Shown: one piece after another, positions 1-16,289 of the stretch
Layout: each line of letters starts with the position of its first letter
Position numbering within the stretch: the stretch's first letter is position 1
From: Pholis gunnellus
Lineage: Eukaryota; Chordata; Actinopteri; Perciformes; Pholidae
Direction: 5' to 3'
NCBI GenBank assembly: GCA_910591455.2
Contig: OU342804.1
Span: 12,928,133 to 12,992,132, forward strand
Length of the DNA stretch: 64,000 nt
The notes under the pieces: generated by a model
Seen by the model: the letters and a program-made list of their open reading frames with translations, nothing else
The model's database searches: none
Told to the model about the DNA's origin: nothing
Program-made: the position numbers and the translations under genes

Positions 1-1044
1 TTCTAAAGTGCGTTGATGTTGGACGTCATGAATGCAAATGTAGAGCCCACTGTACTGATTGGATAAACAAGTTAACTTTTCTAACTCAGACATGCATATG
101 GTATCGCCTTGCTTACACTGTCACAATATATTGTATTGTTAGCCCTGTATCCTAATATGTATCGTGTTGCCAAATTCATGCCAATACACTGCCCCAAACA
201 GAAGACCACAAAACAGCAGAAAGACAAAACGAGCAATAAAAGGAGGATGTTCTGACAACAAAAAAAGTCAGAAATAGACCAATCAACTTCAGTAAACATC
301 ACAGATGTTCACTTTTTAGCAGTCACCCTCAAACCGAGCAGGTTGCTAGAGAAAGGAAAGGATAAAACGAGAGCAATACACAAAAAAAAGGAAAATATAT
401 ACAAAGAGCACAAGGGAAGATTAATGCAATAAGTTGAACTGGCTATTTAATGATGCATGTTTGTTGCTTTTTGTTAAACACCAAACGAATGGGGGTAAAG
501 CTTGTTATCCCTATATGTCCTCATTCTAAGAGTACCACAGTGTTACTTTAGCATGCATACTAAAGACGAGCCATGTGTAATAGCTGCTCTTTTTATAGTC
601 TCCCCTCTGCACTGCGCCAAACCACAAGAGGTCTTGGCACACATCTTATATCAAACAACCAAGGCCAGGAGATTTAAGAAAAGAGAACATGTTTGTTGTC
701 TCCCTTCCTCTGTTCATTAGCACTCGAGGAATCGTCCCCAGGTAGCCTCTTTCTGCTTGTTTTCTGGAGTGGCTTTAGAGAACTTTTACCAATGGCATGT
801 TTAAAAGATCATTTGTAGATATTCAACACAAACAAACCAGCCTCATTTAAAATGTTACGGCATAGTTCGTTTGTGGGGCTTGTTTGCATTTGGGTAAACA
901 TGGTGGCGTAAACATGTTATAAATATATGAGTATTCTTATTAATCTGGGATTTTCGAAGATAATTAAAAGTAATTAGTTAACAAGCATTAATAAGTGAGG
1001 AAAAAGCTGTCGCGATGCCTCTTTTCAGATGACATTGAAGCATG

Positions 1045-1071
1045 TATATATATATATATATATATATATAT
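1045..1071. repeat. (TA)n microsatellite
   Basis: About 13 uninterrupted TA units. Confidence 0.95.
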
Positions 1072-2089
1072 CAAATGTTACTGAGAGATGGACAGCATCA
1101 CTCTTGAGTTTGAAATATTTATCATTTATCATGGTGGCAACAGCAAAATGTTGCAAGGAAGAATGATAACATGTAAAACATTGTTAGCTTTTTAGGTTCA
1201 ATTATGATACATGTTGAGTTCTTCTCTAATATTTTAATCGAGCTTGATGATAAACACATTGGGGCAGTGGTTTGTCGCCTCACATGTCTTGCACTTTCTT
1301 TGTCGTGAGCATCTCCAGTTCACTCCTACAGTCAAAAAATACTGGTCGGTTAAGTGAATTGAAGACAGTAGTTGTGAATTGTTTGGTTGTCTATGAGCAA
1401 CGTTAACCGTACCTTGGCATTTAGACTATGATCAACAGAGAGCAGGAATGGAAAGAGACTCATTTAAAAGACTATAGGTTCCTCTTCCTCTGATCGTACA
1501 TAATCATTATATTTTCATGTTTCGAGGCCTGTTATTATTATCATCATTAAGGGTCGAAAGCTTCACTTGTTTAACTTCTTTCGCTCAGACTCTTGCCTAA
1601 ACGCTGAAGACATGACTCAGAGTGACTTCTCTCTCTCTCTCTCCATCGACAACCACTGAGGTCATCCGCTTGATGCATGATGACACACAGGGCAACGCAG
1701 TTTCAGGGACTCCAAAAAAATCCTTTGTGAAAATGTGTGCATCTGTGTCAATGTGCCACAAACTGTGTGCTTGTTGAACTTGCGAGTAGTATTAGTGGGA
1801 TCAAAGGCAGCGACACACACACACACGCACACGCAGCCAATGAGCATCAGACTGTTGCAATTTCTGCAGTCATTAGGTAAGGTAGGAGAAGAAGAACGGT
1901 GATGTTTCGACGCCCAGTATGTTCCCTATGGAACAGGAGCTGTAGGTGGCTGATTGAATGCAAAAAACACACACACGCCCAGGCAGGCTCCCATACAAAC
2001 GCACACAAAGATCTCCACCCACGTGCAGCCAGTCACACATATGTGAGGCTGCGAACGCACTAAAACATCCACAGGCGCAGTGCGAGAGC

Positions 2090-2103
2090 TGCACAGGTGG
2101 CGC
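2090..2103 (+). promoter_or_regulatory. CTCF-like motif
   Basis: The last ten bases, CAGGTGGCGC, match the CTCF core exactly; the first four do not. A weak candidate on sequence alone. Confidence 0.2.
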
Positions 2104-3582
2104 CTCGTATGAGGTCTGCACTCCACATCAAAAGGACACCTCTGACATCTCAGATTGCTCACAAATGATGATGCACAGAGATCTTTTGCCACTACAAAGG
2201 CAGAACAAAAGAACTGACATGAAAGAGAAGCCAATAAACATAAGGCGTTTAATAAAACATTTTCTTTTTTTCCTGCTGAATTCACTACAAAGGTTTTCAC
2301 GGTTTTTTCTCTCACACGACACAACAAAAAGAAAAATGGAGAAGTGTTGAGTCACATGATTGACTGAGAGGAGTGGTAACAATCCAGTAATTCTCTGTCG
2401 GGATGGGCCCGCCCTGGGTAGATAGCGAAAATGTGAGGGCAACTGAAGGCAACATTGCGGTGCACGTGGAGGAGTTTTATTGGTAACATATATGAACACA
2501 CATCACACATCGGGTAACCTCCAAACTATCTCTTGTAGTTGACACACTAGTTTGCTAATTCGTTTGCTCTCGCAGACACGTAAAAAGTCCCTGTCGCAGT
2601 GACACGCTGTGCACACACGGACACAGCGGCTCACAACTCGTACCAAATGCGACCAGCATCAAAGTACGCTGCACACAGCCTCGCAAGCTGTGCTGGAAAT
2701 ACACACTCGCAGCAGCAGCACAGAGAGCGTGTGCCCGGTGCAGAGGCGGCTGAGTGGGAGCGGTGGCTTACAGATGTTCAGTGTCCCACAGCAGTTGTTG
2801 GAGCTACAGTGAAGTGTCAGCCCAGGAGGACAGAGAGCCGAGGCACAGCGGCACAGAAACAGAATGGAACATGAGGTCACACTCAAAGCCTCGCAGCCCA
2901 CAGCACCTCAAAAAGTGCTGGCCCTGCCAACAGCCTGTGAAGCTTCGAGTCAACACAAGTCAGGACGGGGGACTACATGATGACTAATCTGAATTTCATC
3001 ATTTCCCAGTATTGGCCTGTTTTTGCATTGATACTGTCCTCCCCGGCAATGTTCCATAACCCACGACTAAAGGGGGTCAAAGTAGAAGCTGGAACATTAC
3101 CAATATGGGGGAAAATAACAGAGTTGTTAGAATGTAGAACCTTTTTTTTTCTTCTTGAAATGCCATCAAGAAAAAACAGTTAAATGGATTTTTAAGGCAC
3201 TCTAAGTTGCTGCTCAGTTAGTTTGTAGACAGCAACATTTAAAAAAAACTAATTATCCCTTATACAGCTGCACTTACGATATATTCTTGCTGATAAACTT
3301 TATGCAGTATTGCAAGCACAGTATTTTAAATCTGAATAAACAACTAAACATAACCGTGACTGCCAGTATTTAGTATTGAAACATTTCAATTTACCGTCCT
3401 TTTAAAATCCTGGCCAACAATGTACTGTAGGTGTAGTACAGCACAGACATTCTACGATAGCTACTTCTGTACCTTATAAATAAAATGGACTTGACATCTT
3501 GCGTGTCCACTGTAAATCTCTACAAACACTGAGGTTTGTTTGAGAGTTGAGCGACAGCAGAATTGCTCCTCAGTTAAGGGGC

Positions 3583-3603
3583 GGGGGGGGGGGGGGGGGG
3601 GGG
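3583..3603. repeat. poly-G tract (21 G)
   Basis: An unbroken run of 21 G, preceded by GGGGC. Long G runs are prone to length errors in assembly. Confidence 0.95.
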
Positions 3604-5735
3604 AGTTGCATAAATGGTAGTTAACGTTAACTCATTGCTTTTCCAGGTGGTCTGTGGCGAGGTGAAAATGACTCCGGTCATGGGTCAATCTGCTCTTTAT
3701 TTCGTCTCTCTGATGTGGCACTGTAGAAGGCCTTTTTGGCGTTCACACACCTCTCGAGGCTTTTCCTGTTGACCCCTTGCATCGGCGCGTCAAAGAGTTC
3801 CCGTGCTGGTTTTGGCCTCAAGACGCCCAAACCCTGACTGCATGAAGTTTCCTGCAGAGAAACCCAGATGAAGCCAACTGGTGATTTCCTCTGTGTTTCA
3901 ACATGCTGTGTACTATTTCAAATAGATGATGCAATATAATTCAAAAGTTCACTCGACGCAGTTATTTCAGATGTTTAAAATGACTTAGCCCGTCTTCCTT
4001 TTTTCCCTCATTTCAAACATTCATCGGGGCTGCTCGGGCCTTTTCATGTTTGTGTGCGTGCGCAAATGCATCAGCGGCTGTGTGAGTGTTGTGTTTGTCT
4101 GTGTGTACATGCTTGTGTGCGTATCGGTGTGTGCTTAGGCCGACGGAAGGATCACACGCACACGGTGGTGTAACATGAATATTCTACTTTGCGTCTGGCT
4201 GCTGCGGTCTCCCTCGGTATGGGGAGCCGTGTAGCTGGAGGTGAGGGGGGGGTAGTCGGGCAGGGGTACACTCTCTAATGGGCTACCCAGGGACCTGACG
4301 CCACTCTCCAGAGACACATGGGCTCCATACATCCCAGTCCGTAGCCTTTGTCAAAATGCACACTTCCTCAGATATTCCTTTTCAAATCTATTAACTCCAA
4401 ACTCAAATCTACACCCAATTAGGCTAAGCAGGCCAACTTCATAGGAACTGTAAAAGACACACACGGCAGGAGAAAGTTCTGATGGGGAGTGTGCATGGGC
4501 GAGTGTATGTTTGCTTAAGATTATGAAACGAGAGTGGCAGTGACATTGTCATGAAATTAAGAGTTGGTTCCTCAGACAAACTATCTGCTCATTGGGATTA
4601 TACCACAGTTTTATGGAGAGACCTCATTAGCAAACTAAGAAATACATGTTAATAATGTTTCAACTGAACTTTGAACAAGAGTCTATATTTTCCTGTAAAT
4701 CCTCAGATAATGTTGGATTACTAGTACGCAGACTAAAAGTGGGGCTGTGATACGTTTCCTCATTATACGACGGTGTGCAGACGCTTGACAATGACATAGA
4801 AAGATGAGATCCATGCTGTAATTACATCAATTACTGTACGTGCGTTAAGTCTCTCAACCTTCTCTGTGTGCTTTTGTTTATGTGCACGTCTGTGCGTGTA
4901 TTTAAGCGATGGCGCACATTTGTCTCTGTACCGGCATGTTGCGTGCGAGTCTGTGTGTGAGCTTCACCTGTCACCATGACCACCACGGAAAAGCCGTGTG
5001 CCTCCTGCCCCCTTTAATCAGAGTCACACAATGGTGAGGCTAAAGCCGCCTTATCTCTACACAATCAGATTAGAGAGGATTGCTGCTCTGCTAAGCACCA
5101 CAAAGTATCCCCCCCCCCCCCTCTCCCCTCCACTAACCCCTCCCGGATCAAGATGATTTGATTAATAATTTGTGATCATATTATCCTTTAAGAAGCATAA
5201 ATTGTTTTATTTTTATTTATTTATTTTCCATTTGTTTCTATTTTTTTCTCCACAGTTCCTAAGGCTAAACAGAGATTGAAAGATTATCTTCCCCACCTGA
5301 GCAACTGCTCTCTCCCCGTCCCCCGTCCCCCACTCTTTCTCCCTCAACTCATTTCTCCCCTCTGCTACTGCTTCCTGGAGATGGTTTGCCTGTTAGTTCC
5401 GCCAGTGACCAGATGGGGGTGCCATGACTGCTGCACACAGTGGGGGCTTCCTCCACACCTAATCTCATCAAAATAAACATGCCAGCAGTTGTCAGCTCCT
5501 CTAGCAGCGAGAGGCAGGGAGGGAGGGTGCTATAGAAACAGGTCAGGCTAATCATGCATATAATTGCATTTTGACATTTTGGGCTACTGGGACCAGACCT
5601 TTGGATATCAGGTTATCCTCGAAGCACTTAAGTGATTAACAAATGAAAATGCAGCTCTGAAACTTAATTAGATATTATGTCTCGTCCATGCCTGCGGGGT
5701 GTTTTTTTTTATTTTTTATGGTAGCTGTTGTCAGT

Positions 5736-5761
5736 GGGTGGGGGGGGTGGGGGGTGGGGGG
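5736..5761 (+). repeat. G-quadruplex-type G-rich repeat
   Basis: Four G runs of 3, 8, 6 and 6 bases separated by single T residues, which matches the standard quadruplex pattern with one-base loops, the most stable class. Confidence 0.8.
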
Positions 5762-7468
5762 TTGTAGTTAGTTAAATCAGGAAACAACATATTTTAAACC
5801 TCACAAAATGGACATCACTGTGCAAATAATGTATTTTAAAATGTAGCCCTTAGATTTTGGAAATATGGTAGTTCCTTAAATTCTTCAATATACATTGCAG
5901 TTGGAGATGAAAGTGTTTAATGGTCCCCACACTGTATGTATGACCCAGGCCGCAATCATAATTAAATGGCGAGGAAGTTAAGAGCAGTTCATCATTAGCT
6001 TGCGTCAACCTACTCGTTTGCTCTTAACAATAATCAGCCTCCCTTGTGGCACAGTTAACATTTATCCTCCATTTTCATCAAAAAGATGCTTTCGGCAGTG
6101 AGAACTCTCTCGCACACATTCTCTCTGCCTCTCCACCGCTTGTACCCAAGAGTAAGTTGTTCACATTAGGGAGATGTAAACAGCTTCATCACCACATCAT
6201 TCTGTAAAAATGTCTTTCAGTCACAAAGTTGAAGAAAGGGTTAAATCGCTCAGCTGGTCTGCAGATTTTTGTTTCACTTATCAATAAACAGCATAGGCTT
6301 AACAGAATTAGATTACTATCTACAGGACAGGGTCTTTTGACAAAAAATGGAAGCGTTACTGCCGACATTGTGTGGAATGATCTGGTTGCAAATCTCTCTA
6401 CATTGCCTGTTCTCCTCTTATGTGCTTTCCAAATTTATTTCACTTCAATGTACAGTAAGTTTGTTTTATACATACAGTATGGATCCACACATTAATATTG
6501 TGATATATATATATATAAATAAATACAAAAACAAATTCATTTTCAAATACTGCTACTTTTATCTGAAAAGCTTTCAAGATAAAAAGGTTGAAGTCAAAAC
6601 CTACAAAAATCTTAGTCCTCAAATCAATTATTTTTAATATGCAAAAGAACACAGTGTTCTCCTGATGCCCTCCAAAAACATACAATCCAACCCGAAAGCA
6701 GAACAACATTTTAGAAGAGCGTCCCCGTGTTTGGTCCCTCACCCTGCTGATAATAAGGATGGAAGGCTGTGAAGGCAGTAGATCAATAGGGTGTTCCCTA
6801 CAGTATGACCCAAGAGGACTTCTCACTGGCCACTACCTGATTCTTTGCTCACCACTCATCTTACCCCCAATGTTGGAACCAGCTCTTGAACACGATTAGC
6901 TACTTTTCCACTTTACTAATTCATGGGCCAACTTAAGCCTCTGAACACTAAGGGCACAATCCATCTCCTTATCTTCCTTTATCATGCTCTAGTCTATCTG
7001 CACTGCTTTTGCCCCCGTAAAGTACAGATCCACTCCATCCGCTTGTCCCGATTCCTTGTCCTGCTTCTGCTCCAGCAGACTTGGCAACCCATCACCGTGG
7101 GGTTCACTCCTCCATCCATAACAATGAATCACACTGCAATGCTGTACCTGGAGACCACCTAGCCTACTTGACTTCTAAAATAGCATTTCTCTTTCTAAGG
7201 GGAACAAAGAAATATATATATTTTTTTTTTAAGAATTAGTTGCATGACCGTAGGTATTACGCTATCAAGGCTGGAGTGACGTGAGAAAGAACATAATTCA
7301 TGCGACTGTTCTACAGTGTCAGCCCTGTCCTTTAGCTTATCAATGGCACATGTCCTTCCATCAAAATCATTTATCGTTGTATTTATTATACAGCTACACA
7401 CTCTCTAGTGCGCCTATGGCCAATTACAGCAGCGAGGAATCCTAGTGAGGCTTCTCCATTCGGAAGAC

Positions 7469-7500
7469 CACTTATATCTCACAAGGATGAGATATAAGTG
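7469..7500. repeat. perfect 13-bp inverted repeat, 6-base loop
   Basis: Arms at 7469-7481 (CACTTATATCTCA) and 7488-7500 are exact reverse complements around CAAGGA. No TSD or larger element is evident. Confidence 0.85.
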
Positions 7501-9397
7501 ACAGATATGACTGCGTGCTTGGCCCTTGAAGTAAATTACCATTTAATGAAGTAGTTGGATTTATTTATTGATACAAACAGAGAGTACAGTGTATAACGAG
7601 ATAATCACTGATGTCGCTGGTTGAACAGCATGATATGAAACGGGAATGACTTGTTAAAATCATTGCATCATCATTGGAGGAGGGGTTCATGAGGCCCTTC
7701 TCAGCGGCCACCAATAATCATGAATATTGCCGACGTCATTTTGGTTTACATTTCATTGCTCTCATGTAAACATGAACATATGCAGTTTTCTCTTGAGTAG
7801 CCCATAAATGATGACAACCGGGCTTTTACTCACTTTGTCAAACCCAGTCATTGTAAGGCTCTGCCAGTGACAAATTATTTTCATTATCACACGGATGAGC
7901 TAAATAAGGGCATGACAACAGTTCCAAACAAGGTAATGTATTTGTAACTGAATGACTCGTGAGCTGCATAACACGGTGGCTGTATTTCTTAGTTTTTATG
8001 GGAAATGTATTTAACATGATACATTTCTAACACCGTTAACAAGACATCGATCTTGAATCCGGCTCACCGTGTCTTTCCGTTTGGTATATGCTGCGGTTAT
8101 AATGGAATCATCTGGGCAGAGTAAAGTTTACGAACAAGAGTTACATTTAATTTAAGAACGGCTCATTAAAAAGGACAAGTACTTCAACTCCTAACACATT
8201 CAGTAGTGTTGACTGTGATGCGCTAAGGCTGTCAGTCCCCTGCACCCTATCCCGTTCAGAGCTCATCATCAGCACAAAGACTGTGATGAAGACATGGCTC
8301 CCGACAGATGTCGTGGACCGTGTCTGTGTTTGTGCCTCTGCTTCACGGGACAACAAGAGCCGTCAGTCAAAGAGGGTGGGCGGGGAGAGGGAGGGATGCT
8401 AGGGGGGTTTGGGGTGGAGGATGTGGGAGGGTGGACGGGGGAAGACTGGGCCTCAGCTGTCAGCTCTGTGCACTCACATATGGTTCAGTGTCCTAGTAGC
8501 ACTATGTTAAATGACAAAGAGCCCTCCCTCTCCATCATCATAGGTAGACACACCTTTACAGACACCTCTCTCTCTGTCTGTCTGTAGATGTGCACAAAAC
8601 ATTTTAACATATGCACAACTCAACCACACAACCATATATAGACACAAGTATGCACACACAAAAACATCCACAAAGCCCATTCACAGGCAGACATACTCAT
8701 CTCCTGCATTTTGCATAGGTGACACTTTTCATTATTCAAAGCTTCTTTCTGGGGATGTGGTGTGCACATCGAGAGGCGACATGCACTCTCTCCAAACAAG
8801 GTACACCTTAATTATGCATGCTCAGACTACTGCCATTGCGTTTTGGTGTGCATGTGTGTGTGTGTGTGTGTGTCTCCGGACTACTGTTTAGTGCTCACTT
8901 GCTTAATTGTAAGTGTTTATATGTGGGACATGTGCAATGTGTCCTGTATGTAAGCATCTTCGTTATACCTCTGTGTGTCTCTGTGTGAATGAAGAGTCGG
9001 CACATGTCTGCCTACACCTGCATTGAATACAACATTTTCATGTATGTCCCTTGCAGGTCCACAAGTGCAGACATACCTCTGTGACCGAACCTGTGTAGGA
9101 ATCCCAAACTATCTGTGAAGAAGCGACGGTAACTTCGTAGTTCGGTAAAAAGTGGAACGGTATGTCGCGTGCTTGAGAAAGCCAGCCTACCTTAGCTAAG
9201 CCGATTCAGTGTGAACAGATGAGATGCAGTGTGTCATATAGGGCTCCCACCTGACCCCGCCCCTTATCAGAGCCATCTTCCGCCCTCGACAAAACATATT
9301 TGTATTGTTGTTGTGTGCTTAGTCTCTTTATCCGCCTGACAGGGTTTCAAACTTGCACGTCTCTCCCTGTAGAGACAGCGGTAATGAAACACTTGGA

Positions 9398-9408
9398 AAG
9401 ATGGCGGC
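9398..9408 (+). promoter_or_regulatory. YY1 consensus site
   Basis: AAGATGGCGGC is an exact match to the extended YY1 consensus. Such sites often sit just downstream of transcription starts or in conserved promoters, but no first exon can be recognised here. Confidence 0.35.
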
Positions 9409-9688
9409 TCCTGTAGTTCACTAAGCGGTACAGCTCACTGTGAAATACACAAGTAGGCTTTCACTTAGGCGATTACACCAGATTAAAATTTCCACTAATG
9501 TTGGGGAGTGTACGTTCCTTTAGAGGGGGGCCGCCGCTTTGAGTGTCGACACGACGACGCATTAGAACAGTGAGCATCACATTAACCAGCAGCAGTGGCA
9601 GCTCAGAGGTGCAGCAAGACAGGGATTTTCAGCTTGATTGGGTTTTCATATTGGAGTAAAGGGATGAATTATTTATTTTCCTACTTGA

Positions 9689-13305
<3,617 letters not shown>

Positions 13306-13779
13306 AGCAAACAATCGCACAGATGAGTCACAACAAGCTCAAAATCCCTTTATTACCTCTCAGTGTGAAGAGGACGCAGAAGTGGTCCGCCAAGTGCACC
13401 CTTCTCTCTGTATATAAACCCTTAAAGCCCAGTCCAACCAATGAAAGGCCGGTGCAATCTGTAAGCAACCCTGTTCCCATATGGGCCAGCCTGCCATGGG
13501 CCTCGTTTGCCTTTGTCCTGTGGCTCTCTGAGGGCCAAGCCCCACACGCCCCAGCCTAGCTCCAGGCATTTATTAAATATGCACCTTCCAGTTGCTGTGA
13601 AGAAAGATCCCAACCAGCTAATCTCATCACAGGCTGGGGACCCTCCACATATGTAAATCTACATCTGTTCCCCTTCAAAGAGAGAGATTCTCCAGGATTA
13701 TCCCGCACACAGACCCAGACGCATACACAAACGCAAGACGTGCACTACTGCACGCACACACAAACACACATAAGTAGTC

Positions 13780-14230
13780 TCCCACATGGCCACTGCCAAT
13801 CAAGAAGCCCCCCCTTCTGCCACATGTACTTGTCTGCCATCCCCAGACTCCGAACATACCCTCCTTTCTCAATTAGCTTGATGACAAGCAATGGCCAAGA
13901 AATTGCTCTTTTTGTCATGGGCTTTGTATTTTCCTTGGTTGGAAGTGACAAGGCAAGGCCTTACAAAACCTGCCCCTCGACTAAAGGCTACGGCTGGCAT
14001 TGGGGTGCTGGGACTGGGCCAGGGCATATAAAGAGTGGCGCCAGAGGGCCCGGAAGCTGGCACCATACCGAGAGAAACATCCTATAGCGCCCAGGGATAT
14101 CATTATACATCCCTGCAACACAGGATTAGCTTTCTCCCTGGCTGGGAGCTGCCATAAGACGGTCTATGAGAGAGACAGCTTCATCAAACATCAATGGCTG
14201 ACTGGCAGATGACAGTAGAAACAGCTAAAT
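13780..14230. promoter_or_regulatory. candidate conserved regulatory block with CTCF-like site
   Basis: Unique, balanced-composition sequence without simple repeats, lying between microsatellite-rich flanks. It contains a CTCF-like motif at 14038-14051, a TATA-like ATATAAA near 14026, and a CTCAATTAGC homeodomain core near 13868. It is marked only because it looks like constrained non-coding DNA; conservation could not be checked. Confidence 0.3.
14038..14051 (+). promoter_or_regulatory. CTCF-like motif
   Basis: GCGCCAGAGGGCCC agrees with the CTCF core (CCAG-R-GGGC) at most positions. Vertebrate Iroquois clusters are organised into CTCF-linked domains, which makes such a site plausible, but occupancy is unknown. 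Confidence 0.35.
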
Positions 14231-15655
14231 GTAAAGCTCTAATGTAGATGTGCCCCAATCCAACACTAACTGGATGCATATTCAAATTATTAACACAATT
14301 GTGTTGGTACAAATATTTTTCCTTTCCATTTTGTATTTTCTGGTTCTCTATTGACTCTGTGTACCCATTCCATTTATAAACTAGGCTGTATGCAGAGAAC
14401 TAAATCATATATTTCTTTATTAGTATATTTAGTGATGAGGTATTTCAGAAATATGTCCAACGTAGTGTAAGTTTACCTACAAAACATGATTGAAAAACAT
14501 TCCATCATATAAAGAAAACCTCAGAAACAAAAACACATATTTGCTCTCATCACATTTTATTCTTATAGTCAGTGTCACCAACACAGTATTGAATTGCCAT
14601 AATTAAGAAGTAGGAGATGCAGCCCCACGCAAGTGTCAGAAAACACAGTTTTTAAAATAGCACATGCTCTTTGCAGAAGTGTTTGCATAAGCCATGATCG
14701 ACTGCTAATACAATATAGTTTAACACAAAACATTGGTACAGCAACAGATTGCATGGGTGAAGCAGCCCATTTTATTAAATGTAAGATTACATATTTCCTA
14801 TGACTGAGCCATGGATTGCCTGGAGGGGGTGTAGACGAGAGGAGGTGGAAGTTGTCCCCAATTCATCATTACTTGCAGGGCAACCATATCAGTAGTCAAA
14901 AAGCATCAGTCCATTTGGAGTGTTTGCTTAACCCCTGGTGAAATACTTCTCATCAAGACCGCATTTCAGCCATTACACAAGCCTGTGGTGACAGAGGCCC
15001 TGACATACGGTGCTTATACATGAATATTACTGGTGACAGATGAATATGTTAGCTTATTTTACTATTGTGGCAGTGTGTGGTAATGGACGTTGGGCACTCA
15101 AAATGTAGTTTCTTGGAATGTCGGTGGCATAAAATGTACTCTACTTTCCAGCGAGTCAAAATACAGAGCTGTGTGGACCTCCATCCAAATCAGAAAGGTA
15201 AATATCTGTCACATGCAACAGTATACAGCTTGTAATGAACCATACTATTGACGAAGCAAGCACACCTGTGTCAACAGCAGAATTGAGCACAACAGTGGGA
15301 ATTCTGAGCAATATTAGAAGTTTAATGATCAATGATTGCTTTTGATGTGTGACCAGCACTACTGCACAAATACTGTTTCACCAAAATCAATCAGGCATGT
15401 GTTAAATTGAATTCACCTCGACCATGTTCACATCAGTTGGTATCGTATAATTAGATTTAAAAAAGAGGCTCAAACACAAAGAAAGACCATCTGACACGAC
15501 ATAACAGCTACACCGAGAACGGTTGTTAAGACGTGTTCGATAGATCAGATTTGCATGTTTAATTAAGCTATCAGCTCAGTACAACAGAGACCCAAAACCT
15601 AAAGCCGCAGAGTCAACAGCCCCTGTAATAACACCTCCCTCCGGTCAGAAGGGCT
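14231..15655. other. intergenic, AT-rich, no gene seen
   Basis: AT-rich unique sequence with scattered TAAT cores. No repeat family, RNA gene or coding frame recognised. Confidence 0.6.
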
Positions 15656-15747
15656 GAGGAGAAGAGGAGGGAGGAGAGGAGGGAGGAGAGAGGAGAGGAG
15701 GCAGGCAAAAAGGTGGGAGGTGTGTGTGGGGAGGAGGGAGGGGGGGG
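15656..15747 (+). repeat. polypurine tract
   Basis: 46 consecutive purines at 15656-15701 (GGAGA-type units) and another 21 at 15727-15747. Long homopurine-homopyrimidine DNA of this kind can form triplex structures. Confidence 0.85.
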
Positions 15748-16258
15748 TGCAGTCAGTCACTAATACACTGAAAGGGAAAGCGCAAAGCTTTTCATTAACA
15801 CCCTGTGAAAGGCACATTCACACTCCAGCCCACTAATTAAGTCAGGCCTCACTCACTAGGGAGCAGGAGTAAAGGGGAGCGAGGGAGAGGAAGAGGAGTT
15901 GGGAAAGAGAGCGAGAAAAAAACGAGGAGACCTGAGGAGAAAATTGAAAGGAAGAAACAGTCAAAAAGTGAAGTGGCGAGATAGAAGAGAGAGAGAGACA
16001 GAGACACAGTGAGAGCCAGGGAACAAAAAGGAGGAGTGAGGTGCTGAGATAATATCTGTGCACCTAATCAGGTTGATTTTAAAGTCACTCGTTGCCAGTC
16101 CACTGCAGGCCTCATTAACTCGCCTCTGGCTGGCATCATTGTTCAGGCAGCGTTTGAAATCCACCAAAGGAATGTAGATTCGCTTTAATCCGGGCCCATC
16201 AAAGGTAACACTGATGCTGCGGTGACGCTGTGCCTCTGGATTAGGCCAAGCTCGAGGG

Positions 16259-16289
<31 letters not shown>

